From NCBI RefSeq assembly GCF_021295315.1, contig NZ_JAIMJA010000001.1, positions 186,001 through 250,000 of the forward strand: a DNA stretch of 64,000 bases. The letters are read 5' to 3'. This DNA is from Motilimonas cestriensis. GTDB lineage: Bacteria > Pseudomonadota > Gammaproteobacteria > Enterobacterales > CBDFNC01. The position numbers were made by a program, and so were the translations under genes. Position 1 is the stretch's first letter, and every line of letters starts with the position of its first letter. This document shows positions 49,145 to 58,427 of the stretch, in pieces. Under the pieces are notes generated by a model that saw only the letters and a program-made list of their open reading frames with translations, was not told where the DNA came from and ran no database searches.

Positions 49145-49654
49145 ATGGGTTTTTTCGATAAACTAAAAAAAATGGTTTCAGATCCAACACCCGAAGCGGG
49201 TGGCATTGAAATTTTTGCCCCACTATCTGGTGAGATAGTGCCAATTGAAGATGTGCCTGACGTTGTTTTTGCTGAAAAGATTGTAGGTGACGGTATCGCG
49301 ATTAAACCAACGGGTGACAAGATGGTTGCTCCTTGTGACGGTACTATTGGTAAAATTTTTGAAACCAATCATGCATTCTCTATCGAGTCTGACACGGGTC
49401 TAGAGCTGTTTGTTCACTTTGGTATCGACACTGTTGAGCTAAAAGGTGAAGGCTTTACGCGTATCGCGCAAGAAGGCCAATCAGTGAAAAAAGGCGACAC
49501 TATCATTGAGTTCGATCTTGCGCTACTAGAAGCAAAAGCAAAGTCGACATTAACGCCTGTTGTTATTTCAAACATGGATGAAATAAAAGATCTACACAAG
49601 CTTGCTGGCACAGTGACCTTGTCTGATTCAGTGATTTTGCGTATTACTAAATAA
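49145..49654 (+). CDS. crr: PTS glucose-specific EIIA component
   Basis: 169 residues, the same as E. coli EIIA-Glc. The active-site histidines lie in [20 protein letters not shown]. The N-terminal helix segment [10 protein letters not shown] is the membrane-binding tail that assists phosphotransfer to EIIBC. The protein also governs adenylate cyclase and inducer exclusion. AGGAGC lies eight bases before the ATG. A strong terminator ends the operon. Confidence 0.97.
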   Translation: MGFFDKLKKMVSDPTPEAGGIEIFAPLSGEIVPIEDVPDVVFAEKIVGDGIAIKPTGDKMVAPCDGTIGKIFETNHAFSIESDTGLELFVHFGIDTVELKGEGFTRIAQEGQSVKKGDTIIEFDLALLEAKAKSTLTPVVISNMDEIKDLHKLAGTVTLSDSVILRITK

Positions 49655-49683
49655 AACGAGTTAAAGTTCACACTTAACTTCTC

Positions 49684-49708
49684 AAGCCCAGCATTGCTGG
49701 GCTTTTTT
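49684..49708 (+). terminator. Rho-independent terminator after crr
   Basis: Stem AAGCCCAGC / GCTGGGCTT with loop ATT, followed by a T-run. Confidence 0.9.
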
Positions 49709-49810
49709 GTGCCTGCTTGTTGTGCCGCTCACTAGAAACCAAACTTGATAATTTATGATAATAAAAGAGCGTGTTATGATGTTGTCAATTAATTGTAGTA
49801 AGAGGCCAAA

Positions 49811-50155
49811 ATGACCGTTGTATATGGCATAAAAAACTGTGACACCATCAAAAAAGCCAAAGCTTGGCTTACTAAAAATGACATTGCATTTGAGTTTCAT
49901 GACTATCGTGTTGAAGGGATTAACGAGAAAATGATCGCGGACTTTTTTGCTCATTTACCATGGCAAGAGGTGGTTAATAAGCGCGGCACAACCTATCGAC
50001 AGTTGAGCGATGAGGCCAAAGCGAATTTATCCGCCGAAACCGCATTAGCCCTTTTAGTCGAACATCCGGCCATGATCAAGCGTCCGCTACTGATCCACAA
50101 TGGCCAATATTACCTAGGCTTTAAAGCCGATCAATACGCTGAAATCTTTGCTTAA
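49811..50155 (+). CDS. yffB: ArsC/Spx-family protein YffB
   Basis: 114 residues with the thioredoxin-like ArsC fold: VYGIKNCDTIKKAKAWL carries a single Cys in a CDT motif rather than CxxC, as in YffB/Spx-like proteins, and RGTTYRQL and MIKRPLL complete the family pattern. The gene precedes dapE, as in E. coli. Function is uncertain; a glutathione-dependent reductase role is suggested for YffB relatives, whereas Spx-like transcription control is a Gram-positive trait. Confidence 0.88.
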   Translation: MTVVYGIKNCDTIKKAKAWLTKNDIAFEFHDYRVEGINEKMIADFFAHLPWQEVVNKRGTTYRQLSDEAKANLSAETALALLVEHPAMIKRPLLIHNGQYYLGFKADQYAEIFA

Positions 50156-50188
50156 TCTCGCAAAAATTGAATGAATAAAGGAATTATC

Positions 50189-51334
50189 ATGCCAGACAGT
50201 GCCGTACTTAGCTTAGCAAAAGATTTAATTAGCCGAGAATCTGTTACCCCAGAAGATGCGGGTTGCCAACAAATGATGATCGAGTATCTTGAAGCCCTTG
50301 GTTTTGAATGTGAAACCATGGTCTTCGATGATACCACCAACTTATGGGCTCGACGTGGCACCGCTAAGCCACTTTTTTGCTTTGCCGGCCATACTGATGT
50401 CGTCCCCACCGGGCCACTTGCAGACTGGCATACACCACCATTTGAGCCAACAGTTATCGACGGCTTCTTACATGGCCGTGGCGCGGCTGACATGAAGGGC
50501 TCGATTGCTGCCTTTATGGTGGCGGTAAAACAATTTGTTGAGCAACATGATGATCACCAAGGCTCCATTGCTTTTTTAATCACCAGTGACGAAGAAGGCC
50601 CATTTATTAATGGCACAGTCAAAGTGGTTGAGGTGCTAGAAGCACGCAATGAAAAAATTGATTATTGTATTGTGGGTGAGCCATCAAGTACCCGTGAAGT
50701 GGGTGATATTGTAAAAAATGGCCGCCGTGGCTCACTAACCGGTGATTTAGTCATTAAGGGGATTCAAGGTCATATCGCCTACCCGCACTTAGTGGATAAC
50801 CCAATCCATAAAGCAGGCCCAGTGATTGCCGAATTATCACAAAAAGTGTGGGACAACGGTAATGAGTTTTTCCCGCCAACCAGTTTCCAAATATCTAATA
50901 TTCAATCAGGTACGGGCGCATCCAACATCGTACCGGGCGCATTAACGGCGCAGTTTAATTTCCGTTACTCTACGGAATGTACGGCTGCTGACTTGGTGGC
51001 GCGCACACATAACGTATTGGACTCGCAAGGCCTAGACTATGAGCTTAATTGGACCTACAACGGCGTACCATTTATTACTGGTGAAGGTGAGCTGATTGAT
51101 GCCGTTAAAACAGCAATCAAAGAGGTGACTAAATTTGATGCTGAGCTTTCTACCTCTGGCGGTACCTCCGACGGGCGTTTTATTGCTCCAACCGGAGCAC
51201 AACTGGTAGAACTAGGCCCAATTAATGCCACCATTCATAAAGTGAATGAATGCGTTAAAATTGCCGATTTAGAAAAGCTGGTTGATATGTACCGCCTTAC
51301 CCTCACTAAATTACTTAGCCGTGATCCGGTATAG
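50189..51334 (+). CDS. dapE: Succinyl-diaminopimelate desuccinylase
   Basis: 381 residues. Metal ligands lie in [27 protein letters not shown] and [13 protein letters not shown] (His, Asp, Glu-Glu), with a dimerisation domain in between. It removes succinate in the lysine and diaminopimelate branch and so feeds peptidoglycan synthesis. The ATG at 50189 follows AAGGA by seven bases; an ATG six codons earlier has no ribosome site. The next gene starts two bases after the stop. Confidence 0.95.
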   Translation: MPDSAVLSLAKDLISRESVTPEDAGCQQMMIEYLEALGFECETMVFDDTTNLWARRGTAKPLFCFAGHTDVVPTGPLADWHTPPFEPTVIDGFLHGRGAADMKGSIAAFMVAVKQFVEQHDDHQGSIAFLITSDEEGPFINGTVKVVEVLEARNEKIDYCIVGEPSSTREVGDIVKNGRRGSLTGDLVIKGIQGHIAYPHLVDNPIHKAGPVIAELSQKVWDNGNEFFPPTSFQISNIQSGTGASNIVPGALTAQFNFRYSTECTAADLVARTHNVLDSQGLDYELNWTYNGVPFITGEGELIDAVKTAIKEVTKFDAELSTSGGTSDGRFIAPTGAQLVELGPINATIHKVNECVKIADLEKLVDMYRLTLTKLLSRDPV

Positions 51335-51336
51335 CC

Positions 51337-52026
51337 GTGAAACTGTCTAAGCGTGATATAGCCCTTAAATTAACTGGCCAAGTGAGTGAACATTTGGCGC
51401 CTTATGGGCCTTATCACTGGCTAGAGGCCAACGCCCTTGCCGCTTTTCTGTCAATGCAACAAGCGGCAAAAAATGATGGACTCGAACTGGATATAGCCAG
51501 TAGCTTTCGTGGTTTTTCTCGGCAACAACTTATTTGGGATGGGAAAATGAGTGGGAAAAGACCTGTACTGGATTGCCACTCCCGTCCCCTTGACACAGCT
51601 TTATTGACCCCACGAGATAAAATCCTCGCCATTTTACATTGGTCAGCCTTGCCCGGTGCCAGCCGACACCATTGGGGCACCGATATCGATGTATACAGCC
51701 CAGCACTGCTGCCTGATAACTATCAGTTGCAACTTGTTCCCAGTGAATATCAACTGGGAGGATGTCAGCATCCTCTTGCATTATGGCTTGAGAAAAACAT
51801 GGCCAAATTTGGCTTTTATTTACCCTATCAAAAGCAGCTAGGCGGCGTCGCTATTGAGCCCTGGCATTTAAGCTATCACCCTGTCGCTGCTCGCTACCAA
51901 CAGATGTTTACCATTGATATGCTAGATAGCGTATTAGCTCAGTCGAGTGTTTTGGGTAAATCAACACTGCGGATAATGTTACCCACGATATGGCAGCGTT
52001 TTATCACTCAGATCAGCACACCATAA
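51337..52026 (+). CDS. M15 family (VanY-like) D-Ala-D-Ala carboxypeptidase-type protein
   Basis: 229 residues with the M15 metallopeptidase signature SRHHWGTDIDVY (first His and Asp zinc ligands) and the second His in IEPWHLSYHP. Family members trim D-Ala from peptidoglycan stem peptides or act as LAS-type endopeptidases. No signal peptide is obvious, which is unusual for a wall enzyme and raises the possibility of a cytoplasmic or non-classical role. A GTG start follows dapE by 2 bp, so the two genes are coupled. Confidence 0.85.
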   Translation: MKLSKRDIALKLTGQVSEHLAPYGPYHWLEANALAAFLSMQQAAKNDGLELDIASSFRGFSRQQLIWDGKMSGKRPVLDCHSRPLDTALLTPRDKILAILHWSALPGASRHHWGTDIDVYSPALLPDNYQLQLVPSEYQLGGCQHPLALWLEKNMAKFGFYLPYQKQLGGVAIEPWHLSYHPVAARYQQMFTIDMLDSVLAQSSVLGKSTLRIMLPTIWQRFITQISTP

Positions 52027-52163
52027 TGAGTACAATTTGGATTGTCATCATCATCGCTTTAGTACTTGGCATCATTGCCAGTAATATTATGTTACTTAAA
52101 CACACTGCAAAGATGGATTTTAAAGCTAAAGACAAAAACAACGATAAAACAGATGACAACTAA
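52026..52163 (+). CDS. DUF2897 small membrane protein
   Basis: 45 residues: one N-terminal membrane helix (IWIVIIIALVLGIIASNIML) and a short charged lysine/aspartate-rich tail, as in the DUF2897 family of gammaproteobacteria. Its ATG overlaps the stop of the M15 gene in TAATG, a sign of translational coupling. Function is unknown. Confidence 0.75.
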   Translation: MSTIWIVIIIALVLGIIASNIMLLKHTAKMDFKAKDKNNDKTDDN

Positions 52164-52239
52164 ACAACTCGGGATAGAATGAACTTTAGATACCAGATCC
52201 CTCTATTTTTTACCTTTTAACAAATTGTTAGGAAGACTT

Positions 52240-52743
52240 GTGTTGGAAAAAAAGATTGAAGCCGTCATATTTCAAGGCCGCTGGCTGTTAGCGCCCTTTT
52301 TTATCGGGCTGTTTGTGGCCATTATTATACTGTTAATTAAGTTTACTAAATCCTTATACTTAATGGTGCTAACGGCTTTTACTGCCAGCTCTGAAGAAAC
52401 CATTATTAATATTTTAACCCTTGTAGATACCGCTCTATTAGCAGGATTGCTACTGATAATCATCTTTAGCGGTTATGAAAATTTTGTGTCTAAGCTTGAT
52501 ATTGATGATCATGAAGACAGACCATCTTGGATGGGAAAAGTAGGATTTTCGGGCTTAAAACAGAAATTGATTGGCGCTATCGTAGCGATTTCTGCTGTCG
52601 AACTGCTAAAGCTCTTTATTCACGCAGAAGCCTTAACCGAAGCCCAGATATTCTGGAAAATTATGGTGCACTTAACCTTTGTGATCTCGGGCGTATTGTT
52701 CGCCCTCACCGATTACATTGTTGAAAAAGCAAAAAGTCACTAA
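52240..52743 (+). CDS. yqhA: UPF0114 family membrane protein, YqhA-like
   Basis: About 167 residues with three or four membrane helices. It matches E. coli YqhA along its length: EAVIFQGRWLLAPFFIGLF, then LVDTALLAGLLLIIIFSGYE with NFVSKLDI, and IVAISAVELLKLFIHAE. Function is unknown. The likely start is GTG at 52240, directly followed by TTG, both after AGGAAG; an upstream TTG at 52225 precedes that ribosome site. Confidence 0.85.
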   Translation: MLEKKIEAVIFQGRWLLAPFFIGLFVAIIILLIKFTKSLYLMVLTAFTASSEETIINILTLVDTALLAGLLLIIIFSGYENFVSKLDIDDHEDRPSWMGKVGFSGLKQKLIGAIVAISAVELLKLFIHAEALTEAQIFWKIMVHLTFVISGVLFALTDYIVEKAKSH

Positions 52744-52756
52744 CACTTTTACCGGA

Positions 52757-52790
52757 ACAAAAAAGCCAAACATCAGTTTGGCTTTTTATA
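52757..52790. terminator. Bidirectional terminator between yqhA-like and purC genes
   Basis: Stem AAAGCCAAAC / GTTTGGCTTT with a 4-base loop, flanked by A-tract and T-tract, serves both convergent genes. Confidence 0.88.
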
Positions 52791-52812
52791 AAGATATTTC
52801 TCGGCGCGCTAT

Positions 52813-53919
52813 TTAATCAGCGATTAGCTGATACTGCTCACGTAGGATCTCAATAATCTCGGCTTTTGGATTATCCGATAAGATAATCTTTTCACCGGTG
52901 ATTTTTTCTGCCACACCTAAGTAGATTTCCGATACTTTCATGAGCACTGCTTCTGGAAGTGCATTATCACGCGCTAGTGCTTCGCGCTCTGGCATGCGAT
53001 CTTTATTCAGCAAGATGTCCGGATCGGGGAAATGATTGAGCAGTAATTGACGGAATTGCTCTTTTGAGTTTTCGACCACGTTGCCATTGGCAAACTCAGC
53101 GGCATCCCAAATACGTGATGAATCCGGCGTACCTACTTCATCCATGTAAATCAATTTTTCTTGACCGTTTTTATCGGTGACGTAACCAAATTCAAACTTG
53201 GTATCGACAAACATCTGACCGATATTTTCTAGCGCTTCACTGATCACATTAAAGCCTTCTTTAAGCAGCTTCTCATAAAGGTTAATGTCTTCAGCCTTGG
53301 TAAAATTAAACGCTGCGAAGTTGTCTTCTATGTTCTTGCGCGTCACGTTTACATCATCAGCTTCTGGAACGCCCGGAATACCACGTAAAATACCTTTAGT
53401 CGATGGCGTGATCAGTAGTTCAGGTAGCTTTTGGTCTTTTTTCAAACCATCCGGTAGCTGAATACCACAAAACTCACGCTCACCCTTTTCATAAGCACGC
53501 CACATCGAACCGGTAATATACTGGCGACAAATCGCCTCTATCATCACAGGACGTGCTTTTTGTACTATCCATACAAACGGGTGAGGTATATCTAGAATAT
53601 GGCTGTCTGCTAAGCCTTGCTCTTTGAATAAACGAAACCAATTATTTGAAATCGCATTCAACGCAGCGCCTTTACCCGGCACGCCATTCATGCCACCTTC
53701 TCCGTGCCAGATGCAGTCAAAAGCTGAAATTCGATCACTAATAACCATGATAGCCAATGGTGTATCGGGCGCCACGTCGTAATTTTTTTCCGCAATTAAA
53801 CGGCGACTGTCAGCTTCGGTTAACCAGTAAACCGAACGAACTTTACCACTGTGAACGGATTTATCGGTACGGATTGGAAGATCATTATTGACTGCCAATA
53901 CCTTGTCAGCAAGACTCAT
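52813..53919 (-). CDS. purC: Phosphoribosylaminoimidazole-succinocarboxamide synthase, long form
   Basis: 368 residues, well beyond the 237 of E. coli PurC but the size found in Vibrio and Shewanella relatives. SAICAR-synthetase motifs include [43 protein letters not shown] and [14 protein letters not shown]. It adds aspartate to CAIR in de novo purine synthesis. It lies downstream of bamC but a terminator separates them. Confidence 0.95.
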   Translation of the reverse strand: MSLADKVLAVNNDLPIRTDKSVHSGKVRSVYWLTEADSRRLIAEKNYDVAPDTPLAIMVISDRISAFDCIWHGEGGMNGVPGKGAALNAISNNWFRLFKEQGLADSHILDIPHPFVWIVQKARPVMIEAICRQYITGSMWRAYEKGEREFCGIQLPDGLKKDQKLPELLITPSTKGILRGIPGVPEADDVNVTRKNIEDNFAAFNFTKAEDINLYEKLLKEGFNVISEALENIGQMFVDTKFEFGYVTDKNGQEKLIYMDEVGTPDSSRIWDAAEFANGNVVENSKEQFRQLLLNHFPDPDILLNKDRMPEREALARDNALPEAVLMKVSEIYLGVAEKITGEKIILSDNPKAEIIEILREQYQLIAD

Positions 53920-53973
53920 GTTCGTATGCCTTCTTAAATAGCAATAACTGAAATACAGCTAGTATTGTTAATT

Positions 53974-53998
53974 AAAAAAGGCGCGATATTATCGCGCC
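53974..53998 (-). terminator. Terminator after bamC
   Basis: GC-rich stem GGCGCGAT / ATCGCGCC around ATT, followed on the minus strand by a T-run (CTTTTTTAATT). It is eight bases past the bamC stop. Confidence 0.88.
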
Positions 53999-54005
53999 CT
54001 GTTGG

Positions 54006-55103
54006 TTATTTTGTTTCGACTCGCATGTGCTTTTGCATTAAATCGACAATGCTTAAATACATTTTACTCACTTGTTGTACAGACAACGGCTCTTTGTCAC
54101 GACCAAAAATAGTGATCACCGTATCGCCTTGCTTAGATTGACCCAGCTGGAAAGTATAAGAGCCTTTTCTTAACTCAAAGCCTCGTACACCTTTCTCACG
54201 CCAATAGCTGTCAGACGGCTGTTTAAAGCTCATGACATACGCACCCAAGTTTTTATTGCTCGATTCATATTCAAAATTGAGTGCAGCTAAAGCCAAAGGT
54301 AATTTTGCCCATACAATATCGAAGTTTTTCTTCGTTACCCAAGCGGGTAAACCATTGTCATCAAAGCCTAAATCTAGTGGAACTCGATTATCGTGTGATT
54401 GCAATGATGCGTTTTTACGTTGATTTTCTGCTAGTGCAAATACCAACAAACGGTTAACCATGCCTGTTTCATAACGTTGTTTTTCAGCATCAAGTAATGG
54501 TTTAGTCTTTACTTCACCATTAACCGATTCTTTAGAGCTTAGTAGCTCCACACTTAAGCTTGCGGCGCGCGATGACGCAGCTTCTTGTAATGTGAATTTG
54601 TATTGCTCTTCAGAACGATAACGTGTTTTATTCCAAAATGAACCGAATTCTTGTTCAAAAACAAACGTCCCTGAGACCAATTCACCCTTAAATTTGTCAA
54701 TGCTCTCAGCGGATACATTGAACTGAGCCATGAAATTGAGTAACAAAGCCCACGCGTCATCTTTTGCCACTACACCACGATCACGAGCCGTAAAAATCAC
54801 CGTCACATTCTCTGCGGTGTCATCAGTTCGGGTACCTTCAAAAACGGTCAGCACTTGAGCAGGTGAGCGAACATCCACTTTTCCACCTAAATAGCTCGGC
54901 AATGCACCTTTACCTAATGGGGGCACGTTATAAGTAGGATCAAAAGCAACATCACCGATACCAACAGTTGAAATTGGCTGAGCTAAAGAAGCTTCCAAAT
55001 AGTCAAAATCCTCTACGGCTTTCTTTCGTGACTCATGACTACTACAACCTGCCAGTACTGTTAACAACAGACCGCCAATGAGAATACCTTGTTTTTTTAG
55101 CAC
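54006..55103 (-). CDS. bamC: Outer membrane assembly lipoprotein BamC
   Basis: 365 residues with a lipoprotein signal peptide and lipobox LAGC (Cys near residue 20). The N-terminal unstructured region with PPLGKGALPSYLGGKVDVRS corresponds to the segment that wraps BamD, and two helix-grip domains follow. BamC is an accessory part of the BAM complex that inserts beta-barrel proteins. It lies 12 bp after dapA, the classical dapA-bamC pair. Confidence 0.92.
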   Translation of the reverse strand: MLKKQGILIGGLLLTVLAGCSSHESRKKAVEDFDYLEASLAQPISTVGIGDVAFDPTYNVPPLGKGALPSYLGGKVDVRSPAQVLTVFEGTRTDDTAENVTVIFTARDRGVVAKDDAWALLLNFMAQFNVSAESIDKFKGELVSGTFVFEQEFGSFWNKTRYRSEEQYKFTLQEAASSRAASLSVELLSSKESVNGEVKTKPLLDAEKQRYETGMVNRLLVFALAENQRKNASLQSHDNRVPLDLGFDDNGLPAWVTKKNFDIVWAKLPLALAALNFEYESSNKNLGAYVMSFKQPSDSYWREKGVRGFELRKGSYTFQLGQSKQGDTVITIFGRDKEPLSVQQVSKMYLSIVDLMQKHMRVETK

Positions 55104-55115
55104 GCAATAACCGCC

Positions 55116-55997
55116 TTAATCGATGAGACTTGCTTGTTTTAACGCTGCTTCCACTTCCGGCTGCAACGGTGAAGAAAGAGTGGTTAAAGGTAACCGCAAT
55201 GTGTCATTTGGGATCAATCCTAAACGACAACAAGCCCATTTTACTGGGATTGGGTTGGCTTCAACAAATAATTTGTCATGTACCGGCATTAAACGTTGAT
55301 CTATCGCTTTGGCTGCTTCGGTTTCGCCCGCTTGCGCATGTTGGCACATCTTCGCCATTTGCGCTGCTGCCACGTTAGTCGTAACAGAAATAACGCCATG
55401 GCCACCTTGCAACATAAAATCAAGACCTGTGGCATCATCACCGCTGTACAGGGCAAAGTCGTCACTTACTAACGCTTTAATATCCGCTAAACGTTGTAGG
55501 TCACCGGTCGCTTCTTTAATGCCAATAATATTGTCTAGCTTAGCTAAACGCGCAACGGTTTCAGGTTTCATGTCTACAGCTGTACGACCAGGTACATTAT
55601 ATAAAATTTGCGGTAATGTAGAAGATTCAGCAATGGTTTTATAATGCAGAAATAAACCTTCTTGGGTCGGTTTATTGTAATAAGGAGTGACACTTAAGCC
55701 AGCCGCAACACCACTACTTTGAAATAGTTTACTTAGGGCGATAGCCTCGGAAGTTGAGTTTGCACCATTACCGGCAATGACAGGGATACGTCCATCTGCA
55801 AATTCTAACGTCTTCATGACCACTTTAACGTGGTCATCCACATTAAGTGTCGCTGACTCACCTGTCGTCCCCACAGAAACAATTGCAGCAGTGCCTGCTT
55901 CAACGTGGTAATCCACTAAACTTTTCAGCGCTTGAAAATCGATTTCACCGGCATCATCCATCGGCGTGATTAAAGCAACAATACTACCCGTTAGCAT
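55116..55997 (-). CDS. dapA: 4-hydroxy-tetrahydrodipicolinate synthase
   Basis: 293 residues, typical length. TIM-barrel enzyme with GTTGESATL substrate loop, [14 protein letters not shown] (with catalytic Tyr) and the Schiff-base Lys in [10 protein letters not shown]. It condenses pyruvate with aspartate semialdehyde, the first step to lysine and diaminopimelate. AAGGAGA precedes the ATG. It shares an operon with bamC and works upstream of dapE at 50 kb. Confidence 0.97.
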   Translation of the reverse strand: MLTGSIVALITPMDDAGEIDFQALKSLVDYHVEAGTAAIVSVGTTGESATLNVDDHVKVVMKTLEFADGRIPVIAGNGANSTSEAIALSKLFQSSGVAAGLSVTPYYNKPTQEGLFLHYKTIAESSTLPQILYNVPGRTAVDMKPETVARLAKLDNIIGIKEATGDLQRLADIKALVSDDFALYSGDDATGLDFMLQGGHGVISVTTNVAAAQMAKMCQHAQAGETEAAKAIDQRLMPVHDKLFVEANPIPVKWACCRLGLIPNDTLRLPLTTLSSPLQPEVEAALKQASLID

Positions 55998-56400
55998 TTA
56001 GACATCTCCTTATAATCGAGCGAAATATGGTACTTTTCCAACTGACTAAAAACAAGCATCAGATATGAATAGCCAAATGAAAAGCCAAACAAGCTGGATT
56101 TTAGCGTACTAATTAAACTAAGCCCTTAACAATAAGCGATAAAACAGTGCGGCTTAGTCGGTATTTTCTGTCAAAATATCACTAAACTCGCTCTGTCAAT
56201 AGAGCTAGCTCGTCACACTCTTGCAATAAATTGGAAAACTGCGACAAAAGATACCACAGTACAACAAATGACAGATACGTTTTCTAACACGAACCCTTGC
56301 GAGAAAAGTCTGTCAAAGTAAAATATTACTATTTATTGATCCAATAACTTGGTGAAATAGGTATAGAAGGAAAAACTTACCTAATAATATGGAGTAGAAC
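55998..56400. other. dapA-bcp divergent interval
   Basis: 403 bp with promoters for both genes and no coding frame. E. coli has gcvR between dapA and bcp; no trace of it is seen here. Confidence 0.5.
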
Positions 56401-56868
56401 ATGCAAACACTTGTTGCTGGTGATAAAGCCCCTCTGTTTAGTTTACAAAACCAAGCCGACCAAACCGTGTCCTTGGCTGATTTAAAAGGTAAGAAAGTAC
56501 TGGTTTACTTCTACCCTAAAGCCATGACTCCCGGCTGTACCACCCAAGCTTGTGGCTTACGTGACAGTAAAGCGCAGTGGGATGAAAAAAACTTAGTTGT
56601 ATTGGGTATTAGCCCTGATGCGGTTAAACGTTTAACTAAGTTTGTTGAACGAGACGAATTAAACTTTGACTTGCTTTCAGATGAAGATCATCAAGTTGCA
56701 GATGCTTTTGGCGTATGGGGCTTGAAGAAATTCATGGGTAAGGAATATGACGGAATTCATCGCATCAGTTTTCTGATTGATGAACAAGGCAACATTGAGC
56801 ATGTGTTTAATAAATTTAAAACCAAAGAGCACCATCAAGTCGTAATGGATTACTTAGCAAGCAAATAA
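56401..56868 (+). CDS. bcp: Thiol peroxidase, Bcp/PrxQ type
   Basis: 155 residues of the BCP/PrxQ peroxiredoxins. The peroxidatic Cys is in MTPGCTTQACGLRD, with a second Cys five residues on that can form the intramolecular disulfide. It reduces hydroperoxides using thioredoxin. It is convergent with the perM gene and separated from it by a shared terminator. Confidence 0.94.
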   Translation: MQTLVAGDKAPLFSLQNQADQTVSLADLKGKKVLVYFYPKAMTPGCTTQACGLRDSKAQWDEKNLVVLGISPDAVKRLTKFVERDELNFDLLSDEDHQVADAFGVWGLKKFMGKEYDGIHRISFLIDEQGNIEHVFNKFKTKEHHQVVMDYLASK

Positions 56869-56873
56869 AACCA

Positions 56874-56901
56874 TTGCTCCCGCTCAATCAGGCGGGAGCA
56901 A
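56874..56901. terminator. Bidirectional terminator between bcp and perM
   Basis: 10-bp stem TTGCTCCCGC / GCGGGAGCAA with an 8-base loop and T-rich flanks on both sides, between convergent genes. Confidence 0.75.
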
Positions 56902-56908
56902 CATTTAT

Positions 56909-57991
56909 TTACTCGGCAGAAGCTAACGACTCAGCCGCTTTGGCTTTATCCGATGGCCAAGCATTAACAACTGCTTTCACTAAGGTTGCTAAAGGAATTG
57001 CAAAAAATATTCCCCAAAAACCCCATACCCCACCAAATACAAGTACCGCAACAATAATAGCAACAGGATGTAAGTTCACCGCTTCAGAGAATAAAACCGG
57101 CACGAGTACGTTGCCATCAAGAGCTTGAATGACACCATAAGCTATCATTAAGTAGAGAAACTCAGAAGTAAAGCCCCACTGAAATACGCCCACTAACGCC
57201 ACTGGCACTGTCACTGCTGCTGCGCCAATAAAGGGAATTAAAACCGACAGTCCCACCAGCACCGCCAATAAAGCAGAGTAACGTAAGTCAAGTACAGCAA
57301 ATGCCACGTAACTAACACTACCAACAATCAAAATTTCAACCACTTTACCACGAATATAATTGATAATTTGACTGTTCATTTCAACCCAAACTTGGGTCGC
57401 TAACTGGCGATTTTCCGGCAAAAAACGCGTAACACTTTGGGTTAGCTCCGTTTTATCTTTGAGCATAAAAAACACCAGTAATGGCACTAAAATACAATAA
57501 ACCAACAGGGCCGCGATGTTGATCAAAGAGCCCAAGGAAAACGACACAATCGCTTCACCACTGCTAATTAACTTATCTCGCACATTATCGACTAACGTAG
57601 ACACCATTTCAGCATCCACCATTTCTGGATACTTTTCTGGCAAAGTCAGTAAATACCCTTGAGTTTGATTTAACATATAAGGTAGCTCACGTATAAAGTT
57701 GGCTCCTTGTTTAACCACGGTCGGCACCAAACCAAGCAATGCCAGAACCGTAAACCCAACAAAAGCCAATAACACGATAATGGCGGCACCGGTACGATTC
57801 ACCCCCCAACGTTGCAGTGAGCTGACGGGCCAATCGAGCAAATAGGCGATAACAATCGCCGCAAGCAATGGCGCTAATAACGAGCCAAAAAAGAACACCA
57901 CACTAAAGCCAAAAACCAACAAAATGGTTAATGTCACCGCGTGAGGGTCAGAAAACCTATCTTTATACCATCGAGAAAAAACATCTAACAT
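56909..57991 (-). CDS. perM: AI-2E family transporter PerM
   Basis: 360 residues with about eight membrane helices and PerM/AI-2E signatures (YLLDWPVSSLQRWGVNRTGA, LSVLIPFIGAAAVTVPVALV, GVIQALDGNVLVPVLFSEAV). Its position next to bcp and upstream of a tusA-like gene and bepA follows E. coli perM. Transport substrate is unproven. It is only distantly related to the member at 36162-37211. Confidence 0.9.
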   Translation of the reverse strand: MLDVFSRWYKDRFSDPHAVTLTILLVFGFSVVFFFGSLLAPLLAAIVIAYLLDWPVSSLQRWGVNRTGAAIIVLLAFVGFTVLALLGLVPTVVKQGANFIRELPYMLNQTQGYLLTLPEKYPEMVDAEMVSTLVDNVRDKLISSGEAIVSFSLGSLINIAALLVYCILVPLLVFFMLKDKTELTQSVTRFLPENRQLATQVWVEMNSQIINYIRGKVVEILIVGSVSYVAFAVLDLRYSALLAVLVGLSVLIPFIGAAAVTVPVALVGVFQWGFTSEFLYLMIAYGVIQALDGNVLVPVLFSEAVNLHPVAIIVAVLVFGGVWGFWGIFFAIPLATLVKAVVNAWPSDKAKAAESLASAE

Positions 57992-58023
57992 AAGCCGAAC
58001 CGACTCCTATAAAAACTCATTTA

Positions 58024-58242
58024 TCACGCTAAAAAAATAATCAGCGACAATACTGCGCTGGGCAGCTCTTCACGCTCAAATTGAATACCGTGCTTAATTA
58101 AATAGCGTGGAACATCCTGTTTTGAACCGGGATCACTGACCAACAAAGTTAACTGTGCGGGAGGATGGGCTTTCGCCAACCATTGGCGCATATTGATTAA
58201 AGGCATTGGACAAGAAAGATCTCGGCAATCTAAAGTGGTCAT
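58024..58242 (-). CDS. TusA-family sulfur-carrier-like protein
   Basis: 72 residues with the TusA/YedF signature: an LDCRDLSCPMPLINMRQWL N-terminus containing the CPxP active-site motif, followed by the usual beta-alpha region with VSDPGSKQDVPRYLIKHG. Such proteins relay sulfur as a persulfide for tRNA thiolation or molybdenum cofactor pathways. The C-terminal end is short and hydrophobic. It is 32 bp upstream of perM on the same strand. Confidence 0.88.
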   Translation of the reverse strand: MTTLDCRDLSCPMPLINMRQWLAKAHPPAQLTLLVSDPGSKQDVPRYLIKHGIQFEREELPSAVLSLIIFLA

Positions 58243-58427
58243 ATTTTACTCATTGTTCCCCATCACAAAACAACATGGTCATTATCAGTGCAATCAAATA
58301 ACAACACAAATAATATCCTCACGCTAAGCCTATTTAGTTGTTAGCTGCCTTTTTTAATTCCACTAACCTTGCACCCGCCCTACAAGAGCGTTTATGCTGC
58401 AGTTATCACCGTAATTGAGATGACTTC

